Shown here in pieces: positions 22,160-34,659 of a stretch of 64,000 nt of DNA. The translations under genes were made by a program, and so were the position numbers. Position 1 is the stretch's first letter. The number at the start of each line of letters is the position of its first letter. Source of the DNA: Heligmosomoides polygyrus polygyrus (Eukaryota; Nematoda; Chromadorea; Rhabditida; Heligmosomidae); NCBI GenBank assembly GCA_947396885.1, contig OX377202.1, positions 19,096,001 to 19,160,000 on the forward strand, given 5' to 3'. The notes beneath the pieces were generated by a model. That model saw only the letters and a list, made by a program, of their open reading frames with translations. It ran no database searches and was not told where the DNA came from.

Positions 22160-24741
22160 GCACCCCTCTCGTCGTCTGTCGGCGGCGATCCGCGGACGGC
22201 GGGCGTGGTAGGCCGCGACGAGTGGCCCGGCGGGGGGTTTAAATGTACCGGAACCAATTACTGGTTTTCCAAACGGCACAATACCGGTTCGGGGGTATGG
22301 GATTTCGACCTATGCGCCTAAGATGCGACAGATTGCATATTAGGCGGATCAAAAGTGAAAAAAACAGCCGTGAAACTTCAAAAAATCAAAAAAAGAAACA
22401 AAGCTGGTCCACTAACGTGCACAAGTGGTCACAGGTGGGATTATAGGGACCCTCCCGTCCGATCAAATGCGGGTCCTACTACACATTCCCTGACAACTCG
22501 TTCACCGTGACCGTGAGCTCCGCTCGGCTTTGCATCCGGCTCATTGTGAATTTCGTGTGGGCAAGCTGTCAAGAAGCAAAGGTACAACACGCAAAACGAT
22601 CGTTTTTGGACTACTGCGGTCAAAATGTTTTCTTTTGCTGTTGTTTCCCATTTTTCCATAAATAATGCATTGGAGGGAGGAAGGAGCGAGGGATGGATAG
22701 GTGGTGCTAGCGGTTTTGGCGCAATGATGCTTGGAGGAGGTGTTACAATACTTTTCCTTCTCTGCGGTTTTTTTGCTCATTTACGGCTCTAATTTTGAAA
22801 TTCGATTTTGTTATGTTTAGATGCTCACTTCTGGGGAAAGGATGTTTTTAAAGCCCTAATATTCCTATCTTATCAGCCATGCTTTTTCAAAATCTCTACA
22901 TCAGCAAATCGCCTTCTAAACAAACGTGAAATGGTCTAATCAAGAAAGTATAATGAAGCTCGGAGCTACAGCAGCAGATATTAGTCTAATATGGCAAAAG
23001 ATATAGTGGGAATAAACGCTGAGAAGGAGGAAGAGGAGCAGGGGTAGAACACATGTAATGAAGAAATCATGGGCGGTTCCTTCCGATAATTGTGTAGTTT
23101 ATCAGTTGGTATCAAGAAAAGGATGATTTTCATCGGCAGCTTTATCAGCAACATCTAACCTCAGGGCGTCTCATTTTTCTACTAACACGCGGCCTTCATG
23201 TGAGTTTGCAACCTCTGAAGCACGAGCGGCCGGATTCTTGTTCTCGCCAGTGTAGATAGAAAAACGAACGCATTGTTCACAGGAGATGAATGCCGAATTC
23301 GAAAGAATTAATGGAGTGAAAATATATAGTAATGTTGGACTCTGGCCCTACAGTGCTGATGGGGTGCGGATGTGGAGTGGATCAGTGAGATTGGATGCGA
23401 CAGAGGCTGGTGAGATCTTCCTCTGGAGAAAGTCCTGAGAAGGGGGGACCCTACTCATTTTCTGTTACTGACACCGTTATCTTAGCCGTAGGAAGCTTAG
23501 GTTCCTTCTACAGTCGTTGTGCATACATTGGCGTTTTGAACGTTTTTGTTTTGGAAGATTTCATTAAAATTCGGAGGATGCCAATTTGAAAGAGGAGGGT
23601 GAACTTCCTTCCATAGACTTGCACCAGATTTTGTTATGCACGATGGCGCGGTGTATGTGGTGGAAACAGGAAGAGCATTCAGTCGGATCTGTCCTAGTGG
23701 GGATACCACTAGAAAAGCGAACCGAACGAACCCAGGGTTGCGAATCCCGCTTAATCTATTGAAAGGCACTGTCCATTCATAAATCATTTTAGCGTCTTGT
23801 CTCTGTATTATAGTCTACTTTAAATTTTGACATCATGGTCAAGTACTTCAAAGATAACTTTATGTAGAGTCATGATAATAAACAATGAAATGTTGCGCAT
23901 GATTCATTGTAGTGTATAGCTGCAATTTGAATCCGTCATTAACAAATCTAGTTTTTTACTTGGGGTGACGTGGGATCTTTTCTCTATTTATTCTTTTATT
24001 TATTTATTGTAATATTGCTGCTCCTGTATACACCAATCTGTAGATAGTTTTCTACGATACAACCTGCCAATTGCGTCTCCTCACCCATTCCCCGCCTTGA
24101 ACATATCCGATAGATCTCACACCGGTGCAATCCTAGTTGGTGGTGGCCAGTTTTCAGCGATTTCATAAGAACTGAATGTGTTCAGTCTTGAAGCGTATTG
24201 AACTTATCACTTGTTAGAAAACAATGCACTAACGAAAATAACACTAAAAACATGAGAATATATAACATTTGCAAGCTTGGTCCGGATGTTTGCAATTGAT
24301 TGGGACGTGAAATGCATTGTCTTGTCAGTGTCCAAAACGTCGGTTGGTGGTGTCTTGGACCAGTTTTATTTAATTTCACAGGTGTCATCTGTTTTAGCTC
24401 CTTGAAATTGATCCTCAAATATAATAATAGGGTCCTCCCATGCTAGATTTGCACCGAGAATGACCCTTTTTAGATTCCCCTCTCCCGACTAGCAACTGTG
24501 TCTAGCCATGTTGGCGTAGTTTGTTTAGTTCTACATGTTGTTGCCCATTTATATGTTTCGTTATATCAGAAAATCGTATAAGAGTGGTCACCACCAACTA
24601 GGATTGCACCGTCACACCTAAAGGTTGCCAGTGAGGTCTGAGGAAACTCAAGGAGTCGGTGATTAACCAAGGAAAGCAAGATACCTTTCGTGCTCTTCCA
24701 GTTAGGGCTACACCCATGACAATAATAATAATACTTTTCAG
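22160..24741. other. Upstream of the nested gene; no firm exon
   Basis: ATGGGGTGCGGATGTGGAGT at 23357 followed by the donor-like GTGAGA could be a first exon (MGCGCGVDQ, with an N-terminal Gly suited to myristoylation), but nothing ties it to the exon at 24742. Otherwise only AT-rich intronic sequence is seen. Confidence 0.3.
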
Positions 24742-25603
24742 ACCGAGACCACCAGTATAAGGTGAGATGTAGTTGTCACAAGATTTATCTGCCTCTATTT
24801 CGGTGCACTCATGGATCAGGGAAGGTAAAGAAGGGGGAAGTGAAGCACTTGGGTGTAAGTTTCATAGACCGAATGCCATTGCTCTACAAGGAGTACAAAA
24901 ACACTGGTTTATAGCTGAAGGTCCCGGAGCCAGCTATCAATACAGCCATTATGACTGTTTTTATTGGCAAGCTGTCGGCTGATCTGAACATCTACAAACT
25001 CGATGGCGCAGAAGAGCTCTACTTCGGCACTGGAGAGCCAGGTATAGGAATTAGCTATGTGGTTACCTCAAAAGGCTAAACATTGAAGCAGCTTCAGAAA
25101 AGCTTGCCATTGTTGGCAGATCACCGGTGAGGCCCAGATGGGAAAGCAGAGGAGGATTCGAAATGTCAACCCAAATAAGGCCTTTTCTTGAGAATGTTCC
25201 TAATCGGTTGGGTAACTACATAGTTGTAAGTCTGAAATGATTCTGTTTTCACGATCTTTCTTCGTTCATTGTGCTCTATCTCGCTTTAGGAGTCAACCCA
25301 GCAGAGCACGACATGGCAGCGGTTGAACGAGCTGGTCTATACGGTGGTTCTCGAACTCCTCCAAGATCTTGGGGACTTCGCTAGAAGAGAAAGCAGCGCA
25401 GGTCGAACCTCTGGCAAGCCCCCTCTAACCAAGCCCTCAGCAGGCTGTATAGGTGCGTTTATCATTCTCCATTATCTGTTTCGCTTGACCAGCTTCCACC
25501 TCTCATTTCAGTTGGCGACATGACAGAGATGATATTGACACGATTATCAGACAAATTACGTCAAGAATATGGTACATTAACTACGACACTGAGTTTGAAT
25601 TAA
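24742..25603 (+). CDS. Unrecognised compact gene nested in an intron (3' part)
   Basis: Five exons, 24742-24906, 24946-25041, 25098-25225, 25290-25452 and 25512-25603, join with exact phase across introns of 39, 56, 64 and 59 bp. They end at TAA (25601-25603), and AATAAA follows at 25644. The acceptor at 24741 (TTTTCAG) shows that at least one more exon lies upstream. The product of about 210 residues starts DHQYKVRCSCHKIYLPLF and includes GEVKHLGVSFIDRMPLLYKE, KLSADLNIYKLDGAEELYFG and WQRLNELVYTVVLELLQDL, ending RLSDKLRQEYGTLTTT. I see no transmembrane segment or known motif; the centre looks like a beta-rich fold and the end helical. It lies wholly within the 20603-28542 intron of the FHA gene, on the opposite strand. 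I do not recognise the family. Confidence 0.8.
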
Positions 25604-25643
25604 CTATAAAGACTCGAAATTTCATACTGCTTTCGAGCTTTGT

Positions 25644-25649
25644 AATAAA
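25644..25649 (+). terminator. Poly(A) signal of the nested gene
   Basis: AATAAA lies 41 bases after the stop codon at 25601-25603. Confidence 0.65.
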
Positions 25650-26942
25650 ACTCGTTATCGTTTGGTTATACGGTTTAATCTGTGCTAGACTCAGTTTATA
25701 CTTCCATGACCTTTCTGCGCAGTGGCCTTATATCGTGGCCGAATTGATCACACGCATGGATACAAGCCAGCCAGAATTAATCAAGTGCAATCGTACCAAA
25801 GCTTGTCGCTATAAACAGCAACGCCGTTCTGCTGGGACTTTACATAGCTCTCTGTTTTTCCACACCACAGTGTCTTCAACTTGTTGATGACCGTCGCTTT
25901 TCGTAACAGTGCAAGGATTTTCTCTTTAATCCCGCTAGTTCAGCGCTAGTGCTTAAAATACTGGATTAACTCCTGGAAAATTCATTCCGAACTCAATTGT
26001 GCAATTCAGATATAATACGTTTCCTGAAAGCATTCTATTGCACCTATTGCGCTCTTTGTCTCCGAGGAGAAAATTTGGCAGTTTTACTTGGTTTTTAGCC
26101 TGAACAGCTATGCGTTAGAATGTGCGTTGGAGTTAAAGCATCGGCTGGCGGGCGTAGTAACGTCTCACCCAAACCCTTCCTAATGCAACCAGCAGGAAAT
26201 TTGGAAAACGATGTTCTCTTTTATCCACTTGTTATTTCCGAACTCAATCGTACAGCGATAAATTCTTCATATTCAACGAAATCCTAGGCCGTAAAAACAC
26301 CTCTACGTGCAGTTCGAAAAATCCTCCAGTACTGTGGCAGCGTACTGTGGTCACGTCATCGGCGCACAAAGGCGTGAATGGATATGGGAACACTGTTGAG
26401 GAGAAGCTGCTCATGAGGACCCATCCCTGAGTACCCTTGCCTAATCTTGCGTTCGAGGAGCACAGAACTCAAACGTGTAATTAAATGGACGTGAGTGAGC
26501 TCAGTATTCCTCGATGAAACTCACACAGCCTCTTTGCAAGAGTCATATCCCTTCTCCGTAGTAAATAACGCGCTCCATTCACCACCTGTGAATGGTGAAG
26601 ACGTCAAGCACTCGTGCGATGATGACGTACCCACAGCAAGCTTCGCGCGGGAAGATCTTTTTGAATTGTGCGTGGGAGTATTTTTACGTGTCTTCAAATT
26701 CTAGGGCTGGGGGGCTGGGGTGGACCGACCACACCATGGGAACTACAACATGTTCTACCAGGAGAATGTTGTTCAGAAGAAGTCCAGGCCTAAGAGAGAG
26801 TGTTCTCTCCCCATAATCCGCATGGCGTCTTGAGTTGTCTAGAGGTGTGGTATTTGAACTCTATTTTTCCATGGAACTGTTTTTGTAGTGTGATATCTTC
26901 GTTCTATCTAAGGTAAACGTTCATTTTTACGTTATTCATTTA
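25650..26942. other. No supported gene
   Basis: Ordinary intronic sequence. ORFs at 26495-26816 lack splice or codon support. Confidence 0.45.
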
Positions 26943-27700
26943 CCAGACGTTCAACGGCCTGCCGGCCGCCAAACGTCTGGTTGGGGCCTCGCCCCAAACC
27001 CGGAGTATAGAACACCCCGAACGTCTTCTCCTCTTTAGGCCTTCTCTCATTCATTAAAAAACTGGTTTTGCTATATAGAATGATATAGCGGAATAGGACA
27101 AAGCAGGCCCACCACTTTCACTGGACCCCTTTAACTGGTCCCTTATCACTGGTTTCCCTTTATTGTCAGCCCATTTCCGGTTCACCCTTCACTGGTCCCC
27201 CTCCCCTTCGTCGGTCCCTACTACTGCAACCACCTTCACTGGACCTCCCTTTGTCCCCTCTTCGCTGGTTATCCTATCCTTCACCGATCCCCATTACTGG
27301 TCCCACCCTCACTGGTCCCCTTTTAACTCATCAACCCTTTTCCGGTCCCCCTTCACCTGGTCCCCTCTTCACTGGTCAACATTCTACCGTCCCCCTTTCA
27401 CTGGACCCCTCCCCCTGCTTCACCGGTCCACCCTTCACTGGACCACTCCCCCCCCCCCCCCCTTCACCGGTCCCCATTACTGGTCCCTTCCTCACCGGTC
27501 CCATCTTCACTGGACCCCTTCCCCCCCCCCCCTTCACCGGTCCCCTTCGCTGCTTCCCCCCCCCCCCCTTACCGGCCCCATTGCTGGTCTCACCTTCACT
27601 GGTCTCTCCTTTATTGGTCAACCCTTTACCGCTCCCCCTTACTGGAACCCCATCCTTCACCGGTCCCCAATTACTGGTCCCACGTTCACTGGTATCACGT
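26943..27700 (-). mobile_element. Helitron-like element end with minisatellite, copy B (inverted)
   Basis: Inverted relative of copy A. The two terminal hairpins (CCAGACGTT...AACGTCTGG, 26943-26980, and TTGGGGC-ctc-GCCCCAA, 26981-26997) and the shared GGTTTTGCTATATAG-like spacer precede a longer minisatellite of TTCACTGGTCCCC units (about 27115-27690) with C-runs. Read on the minus strand it also ends CTGG-T. Confidence 0.55.
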
Positions 27701-27711
27701 CGTCTGAATCC

Positions 27712-28005
27712 GGAATCCTCGCGAGACAGCGGTGACACCTCTTCCAAACCCGGTGGCCTGTTGAACAACGTCAGTGACATGTGTTCTCAACCCGAACGTG
27801 CTTTGCGCGACATCGGTGACACGTCGTCTGAATCTGGAAGGCCCTTCGCGACATTGGTGACACCTCTTCTGAATGCAGGCACCTGATGAGCGACGTCGGT
27901 GACATGTCTTCTCAAGTCGGACGTGGTTTGCGCGACATCGTTGACACCTCTTCTTAACCTGAACGTCCTTTGCGCGACATCGGTGACATGTCGCCTATAC
28001 ATGGA
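27712..28005. repeat. 42-bp tandem repeat, about seven copies
   Basis: The unit is built on GCGACATCGGTGACACCTCT and spacing is 41-43 bp. It directly abuts the Helitron-like minisatellite. The period is divisible by three, so frames stay open; on the minus strand it reads as a 14-residue repeat (RRHVTDVAQRTFRL and variants). Confidence 0.8.
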
Positions 28006-28542
28006 CGCCCGTCGACAACTACAACAGGTGACAAACTGGTGACAACTGCAACCTTAAGCACCATTTCGCACAAATGATCATGATTTATCTTCGCTAACAC
28101 ATGTATGCTCTGCTGTGAATAACTCGCTCATTTTTAATTGCGTTGCAATGTTAGCGATGAAGAGGAAGAGCTAACAATGGAGAAACGTCTTATGGACTCA
28201 CCAACGATGAAAAATTGTTGAATTAAACAATAAGTTCAAAAAATACGAGAACGTAAAATAGCAAAATTAAGAACTTAGGAAATCGTCTGAGAAGACGGTT
28301 GGGAGCCTCTAAGCTGCCGGAAATTCTGCAACACCCTCCTTCTGCAAGGTGTTGTTGGTTGGCCTAGATGGAACACTCGAACTAGAACCTCAATTAGGGG
28401 TCAGACGACCCTCCCCCAATTGCGTCACCACCGAAACATTGAAACACAATTGAATGCGCAAAGCACGCGTTCCGTTAGGTCAGTTCGTGTACTAAAATCA
28501 CCGAATGGCCCACTAGGCGAGAGGTATTCTTCGATAACTCAC

Positions 28543-30512
28543 CGAGATGTACTCTTTTCTGTTATTTCGGAATAGGTCGGCTAGATGTGAACGCTGCATA
28601 GCGGTGAAGCCCTTCCTCTCCAATTCGATGTCACATTCCCGCTCGATCTCCTGAAAATGAATTAATTCATGCACTGCGCATCGCAATCCGCCGTTCGTTT
28701 TATTGTGAAGCTACAACCCTAACGATGATTATGGAGCCTGTAGAAAGTGTGTGACTTAGTTTTTAATTTCTCTTCTTTAAAAGCTATAACGCTGCACTAT
28801 CGCGTTCTACTAAAGCTTTCTACTGTCTACAAAATCCACAAGCCGTAGCCGGAACGATTCGATCTCGACAGAGTTATTGCGCATTGAACACACTCGCGCG
28901 TGCAATTTGCGAGTGGTCGCGCCAACTCGATTGATAGGTTCGATTCTATATGCATTGTTTACGGCGCACTCCAAGGGCAAGCTGGACAGGCTTAAAACAT
29001 TTTCTAAGTAAGACGGTTGGGAATTTCGATAAAACTTCCCAAACGGTCACTCTACAGGCTCTCGCGCTTACTCGACCTCGCTCTGCGAGTGGGCGCGCCC
29101 ACTCGATTGATAGGTTCGATTCTATATGCATTGTTCACGGCGCACTCCAAAGGCGAGCTGGACAGTCTTAAGGCAATTTTTGAGTAGGGCGGCTGGGAAT
29201 TTCAATAAAATTCCCCAAACTGTCACTCTACAGGCTCGATCTTCTCAGCGTGAATCTGAAGAGTTCGTTCGAGGCAGTCTCAAGCGTAGTTGCTAATGGA
29301 AGACTTCATTCATCCGAGAGCGCTGAGCCGTTTAAAATCTCAGGAATTGTGTTGAGAATGAGCCATTCTTCACTTCTTCACTACGCAGCAAATGCCTAAT
29401 TTTCGCAGGACGTTCCTGAAGATGAATGACGACGCAAACCAAGTGCGGGACTTAACTGGTTGAGCAGCCTGGTTAATCCTTGCCCTGTGAACTTTTGTGA
29501 TGTTGAGCCCAGGTAGAGAAGTAGGTGAAATGATTAACACCGGGTGTATGCAAAGGTTTTTATTATAATAAAAATCCTTTGAAGAAACGCAATACTATGG
29601 ACTGAAAATAATTGCTGTATCAAAATCTCACCATCATTTTCTGAGAAATCGGCTCTTTTGTCAGATTGATGAAGGCGGAAAAAATGTCCGAGTAGCTTGT
29701 CTGTCGGTTTCGTAAGATACTAAAGTGGTGGCAAAATTAAAAATTTTGAGGAAAGGTAGTACCTTTTTGAAGAATTTAAGCTTTTTAGCAGTCCAACTGG
29801 TGTAATTAAGACTCACAAGTCATTAAATGAGCGGACTTTCGCAGCAACAGTTCCAAGAAAAGCACGATAAGCTTCGAGTTCAAAATTTCTTCCATAGTAC
29901 GCACCTCCGCCTGGAAAGTCCCGCACGAGTGGCTGAAAACACTGAGATATAACCGCACCTCTAATACCTGATCCTAACCCCCATCAGTTATCAGTGTTTC
30001 AGAAGCTTCTGTCTTAACGTAGGTATAACACTACAGAACGAAGGGATGGATGCATCTAGAGAACGACCTCCAGGAAAGAGAAATCTGTCAAGAAATCTGT
30101 CATAATCCTATTTAGGTGGGGAAGAGCATTAGGGACTGGTTTTATTCAATCGATTCGAGACGATGCGCATTTCACCTATCCGTCTCACTTGCAATATTGA
30201 GAAATTTTTAAATACCAAGTACCTTTGAGTTGTCTAGCTTTGTATCATGCTTTACTATGCTGTTAGTTGATTTCGCAACTCTTAGTAGTTTCGATGATTT
30301 TTTTCACGTAATCGATTGTGAGCGCCGTCGAGGGCGATGTGGTGGCGGGTCGATCCACTCAATAGTTTCGACTATGGACGAGCTTTTGGCGCGCGGCTAT
30401 AAAAGCAAGTCCGGCATGGGTCAGCATGTCATTTCTTGTCTGACATCCTCGTACTGGTGTAGACCCACGTTTGGCCAGAGGCCGCAAATCAAAAAGGAGA
30501 CTAGAGCTATGG
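28543..30512 (-). CDS. FHA-domain gene, middle exons
   Basis: Five exons read right to left: 30512-30455, 30396-30308, 29932-29905, 29700-29632 and 28650-28543. All junctions are GT-AG and in phase: 58 bp, 89 bp, 28 bp, 69 bp and 108 bp. The peptide runs SSLLFDLRPLAKRGSTP, SSIVETIEWIDPPPHRPRRR, SYSDIFSAFINLTKEPISQK and EIERECDIELERKGFTAMQR, ending LFRNNRKEYIS. The first half is Pro/Arg/Ser-rich and likely disordered; the second half is amphipathic helix. No known domain is identified. A large intron of 7.9 kb separates it from the exon at 20602. Linkage to the FHA exons at 37 kb needs at least one further exon that I could not place; a candidate lies near 35.58 kb. Confidence 0.7.
28905..29255. 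repeat. 176-bp tandem duplication
   Basis: Two adjacent copies share ACTCGATTGATAGGTTCGAT (28925 and 29101) through CACTCTACAGGCTC with about 85-90% identity by eye. It lies inside an intron of the FHA gene. Confidence 0.75.
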
Positions 30513-32790
30513 CTGCAAGGGAGAGTCGGCGCTTTAGTTATCGTGCCAGCTAGCGAAACTCAGACTCAAAAAGGCGCTTCTACTCTCACCCAGGTCGTAT
30601 TGACTTCTACAGATAGAGGATGTGGTGTACTCTGCATTTTATTTTTGTTAGCTAGTTCAGAAACTGGAGCGCCTCAAGTGTTCTCTGCAAGTGATCTGTT
30701 TGTAACCAACGAGTCTTTCTCGCTATCGACTACTGCTGCGGTTTTTTTCCGGAGTGCGAGACATTATGATTCTGTTGCACGAAAGCCCGTTAAGTGAGTT
30801 CCACCAATTTGAGCCCGTCGGTGATGGTCGGGATACGATACGCACTGAGAAAATTATTGGTGAAACCGGAATCGGGGTCAATGTCAGAACCATTTGTTAG
30901 TCTGCTGACGTAGCTGTCATTTTAAATTCCACTAGACAAGAAGCTAACCAGTCTTCGTATTCATGAAGCACCGGAAGCGGCAAAATAAGCGAGATCCCGC
31001 TTTTGTTGCTTTCCTTTCTCGACCTCCTGGAACGCGGTTGGTATTCGTGTTCATAATCGTTTCATGAATGGCTGTTCTGGGGACGTACATGAGTGCTGTT
31101 ACAGAATGTCAAAATAGCTTTGTGAGCCAAGCTAATTTAACGTTCTAACACAGTTTGTTAATTAGCTAATGTAGAACATTTAAAACTGGATTTTCCAAGA
31201 ACAACTGCGACGTTTTCGCCCCGAATCGCTAGATGTTGTTCGATAACGCAAATATGCGTCGAACAGCATTGTGTGTTTACGGCGAATGGGGCTGACTATC
31301 CCTTTGCAGGACCTTTTTTAAAAAACGTGTAGTTGCCCGCACTTTCTAAAAATTAGTGAGGCTGTTCCAAAAAATATTTTCTTGGAGGCCAGAAAATGAT
31401 TTCTGTACGGCTAGGAAGGAGATCTAACGACAGTCTATTCATTGCATCATCAAAGACTCACCAGGTAATATGGTTCAGCTTTTGAAGGAGATGAAACCAC
31501 ACCCGAATTGGATGCCTTCTGTCGTAACTCGTCGATCTAAAATTTGACAAGCTTAGTTGATGGAATAAAGAAGCATGCCAGACGCTTCCACTTCAAATAA
31601 GACATCGTGTCCTCTTACAATGCTGCTATGCTATCTTCCTTCAACCTAACTGATTCCATCGGCTGGTTCGAGTCCCATCTGGCGCTAGAGGTTAGATTGC
31701 AACAAAACATCGCTAAGAGAGCTATCTACTGTTTCTGAATTTATGATCGCCTGCTTTCCTGTGAGATGAAAGGCTGACTGTGATAGAAAAGATGATTCAA
31801 GTTTGCACAATTTGAGGACAGAATTGACGCCGTAGCCACAATTTGGACTAATCTTTCCTTTCAGGCTCTAAAGAAAGGAAAACCGCCTAAACGCCCAATA
31901 AATACCTGGGGAATCTTGGTTGGAAAACAAACTGCATGTCGCTACAAGTACTTCAATATTCAGGTTCATAGAGAGTCGTACACAAAGGATAAAAAGGGTA
32001 AGGGGTGTCCTGAGACAATGCATATTGGCCTGTGTAATGACTTGCAGGTTCAATCTGATGTGCAGCTCAGTATTTTATCTTCCCCATACAGATCTCGTGC
32101 TAATTGGCCGACATCAGAATAATGAAAGACCTGGTTGCAGGGAACTTCGAGCCAAGCGAATAAACGATTCGAAAACAGATGTCCATATCTGTGACGTCCA
32201 AAACCGAGACACGAAAACCTCCGTGAATACAATAACAGACCTCAATATTCTTTCTTGTAAGCTCATCCTGAAGGCGAACGACTCGCTGTAGTAGGTGATT
32301 GCCAACTGACCCCTTCGTGTAGGCAGCTCTGTTCAGTCCTAAAATGCTTCATAGTTGCTTCGGAGTGAGCTGTGGAGGACGTTAAACTGAACTTGCTATA
32401 GCCTCTGTTCGTTTATGTCAAAGTGACTTAAAATAGCCCATAAAAAAGATTATAGGCTCTTAAGCCGTTTCTTGATGTTCCCGTCTGCGCAGCGCAAAAC
32501 TATAGGCCGATAGGAAAAACTTCACATCTCGGTTGGCATTATCGACATCTGACCCTATTTAACTGTTTGCGTCGTCCGAATACAATATGCGCTCAGTCAC
32601 GGTTTGAAACGGTGAAACTAACAGTAGAGCATTTCCATGGTAATGAAAAATCTTCAAATTACACGATGGAAATCAAACCGAACACACATGATTCTCTTAT
32701 ACTTGTACTATTGTAAAGAATGTATACAGTTGTGTATTCTGTAGACTAGTTAGTTTCCTCTCTCTAGATGTCCCGGCAAATTGCTGTCAC
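30513..32790. other. Intronic stretch without firm exons
   Basis: Contains a SINE family B copy (about 31640-31710, B box GGTTCGAGTCC at 31665-31675 and tail GATTGCAACAAAACATCG). ORFs at 31868-32305 overlap on both strands and show no domain. Confidence 0.4.
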
Positions 32791-33039
32791 ATGAATTATC
32801 GTGGTATGGATTCGAACGGTAGATCGATCCCGCGCCATGATGACCTGCGATCCAGTGACTGTTCATCTGCAGCGGATAGGTTCCGCCCAGGAGCCGTGAA
32901 CCCGTCAGTCAGTCTGTTGCTACCTCGACCGAGAGCGATCGAATATTCTCCTGCTGTCTACGACTTCACGTCCGCCTCCCAGTCCGCCTTACCACCTCAC
33001 GCCCAGGACTGCCACCGACCAATGGTAAGAGACGACTAG
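32791..33039 (+). other. Orphan ORF with donor-like end
   Basis: An 82-codon frame beginning MNYRGMDSNGRSIP; its codons look used, and the sequence AATG-GTAAGA at 33022 looks like a splice donor. It may be a piece of the retroelement debris that follows. No family recognised. Confidence 0.25.
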
Positions 33040-34200
33040 GACCACCCGAGCAATTACACTCTCACCTCTTCCGCAACTGTACTTCGTCTCGTAACGATAG
33101 TTTAATTATGTTCAATTTCTCCCTTATTTTTTCACTGCTCCCCTCTTGAAATTAGTTTTAATTCTCTAAATTTCTAATCAGTCTTTTATTTAGCCGTAAG
33201 TTTCATTCTAACCTACTTAACCCTGTTTACCTCTTCCAATTAGTCTTCAATTCTCTAATATCGCAAACTAGTCCTTAATTTGGTCTTCTTATTCAAATTA
33301 ATTATGTAAGTTGCCGTTCCTCTAAAACGTTCCTTCTCTCTTCTCTTTTCTCAACAATTCTTATTCATCACTTTTTAAAGGTAATTGGGCAACTTTTTTA
33401 GCCGCACAATTAATCACAGCAATAGGAAACAGGAAACCGACATAGTAATTTTTCGGATCGAATGAGCGACAAACTCCCTGAACCCGAACAAGGCCTGACC
33501 AAGTTCCGACCCCGCAGCAGACAAAAAGGTAAACTTGGGAAAGAAGAAGAAGAACATTTCGGCTAACCCCGGACTTGCCACCCATCCTGCCATTGGAGCC
33601 TCCTACGGCGACGGAAGGACGTTAGAAGAAATCTGAGTAAAGATTTCCAAAACTGAGTTCCGCTTGGTATGGGTAAGTATTCTAAACAGTCCAAATCTTA
33701 CTAAATCTATGGGAACTATTATATACATACATACTTTTGTAAACTAATTCGTGGCACCTTCAATTACATTTGCCAATACTTTGCAATTAAGGAGGAACTT
33801 CCTAATACAAAAAAGCCTGCTAAGACAAAAACGAGGGGACGATCAAAATGTTCAGCAGGAAACTGGGAAGCGAAAAAAGGTGAGGTATATCTACTTAAGA
33901 ACTGGGAAAATAAAAAAGAGAATAATATAAAATTTACTAATTCTACCACATGAATATACATATACGTATACGTCTAGTATTATATATAAACACTTTGAAC
34001 TAACAGCAATTGTTTAGGCTCAAACGCTCCTCGACATGATGAAAAAGTGGAAAACTCGAGTTAAGACAGCTGAACCCTTCAATACCAAAGGGTTCGGAGA
34101 AGATGTTTCACTAATGAAGAATTCCAAGTATAGAGATTACCATTCTCTATTCCATGTTGGCAGCGGTTATAACAGGTCACCAACGTTTCGATCTACCGCA
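33040..34200. other. AT-rich, no supported gene
   Basis: Nothing firm. Short segments near 33520-33620 and 34150-34260 read like degraded retroelement coding sequence. Confidence 0.35.
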
Positions 34201-34202
34201 CA

Positions 34203-34532
34203 ATGCCAATGGTAGAACGTCGTTGGTGGGACGGACATGGCAAGACCTGTTTAAGCAAAGAGTACATGAACCCAGAGGAGCCGGCGGAAAGGCCACTCAT
34301 CGCTCCTAGCTCCGTCCGACGCCTCACATCGACGACTTCGTCCGAAGCCTCCGTCCGACACCTCATGCAGACGCCTCCGTCCGAAGCCATCGTCCGACGC
34401 CTCCGTCCGACACCTCCGTCCAACACCTCATCCCGACGCCTCCGTCCGACACTTCCTCCGACGCGTCATTCCGAAGCCACCGTCCGATGCCTCCGTTCGA
34501 CACCAACGACGTCTTCAACATTCTGTGAGTGA
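34203..34532 (+). repeat. Degenerate CCGTCCGA minisatellite in an ORF
   Basis: Short units such as GCCTCCGTCCGACACCTC repeat imperfectly from about 34310 to 34505 and keep a frame open (RRLRPTPPS-type). The array sits just before a BEL/Pao-like zinc knuckle, so it may be a linker of degraded gag. Confidence 0.5.
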
Positions 34533-34540
34533 TCTTGTGG

Positions 34541-34592
34541 TCTGATGCTGTTAATTTCTGTTGACTAATAAAGGAAACAGAAATTAACAGCA
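34541..34592. repeat. Perfect hairpin, 20-bp arms
   Basis: GATGCTGTTAATTTCTGTT and its exact complement flank a 12-base loop containing ACTAATAAAGG. With AATAAA in the loop it could mark a transcript end, but I cannot tell for which unit. Confidence 0.6.
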
Positions 34593-34659
34593 TCAAAATA
34601 CAAGATGGCAGCCGAAACTATTATACCAAGTACTACCTATCACCAACGTCACCAATAGA

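Noticed and set aside
27163..27886. ORFs of 190-211 codons, Pro-rich
   Set aside because: They are translations of the TTCACTGGTCCCC minisatellite and stay open because of low complexity.
27880..27910. Hammerhead ribozyme core, from CTGATGAG
   Set aside because: The required GAAA and second stem are missing, and the motif lies in a minisatellite unit.
27712..28005. CRISPR-like array
   Set aside because: The units are contiguous diverged tandem repeats without unique spacers, and the genome is eukaryotic.
29825..29932. Longer version of the exon at 29932, reading VRDFPGGGAYYGRNF
   Set aside because: Open by chance. Only the short exon 29932-29905 keeps phase with both its upstream and downstream neighbours.
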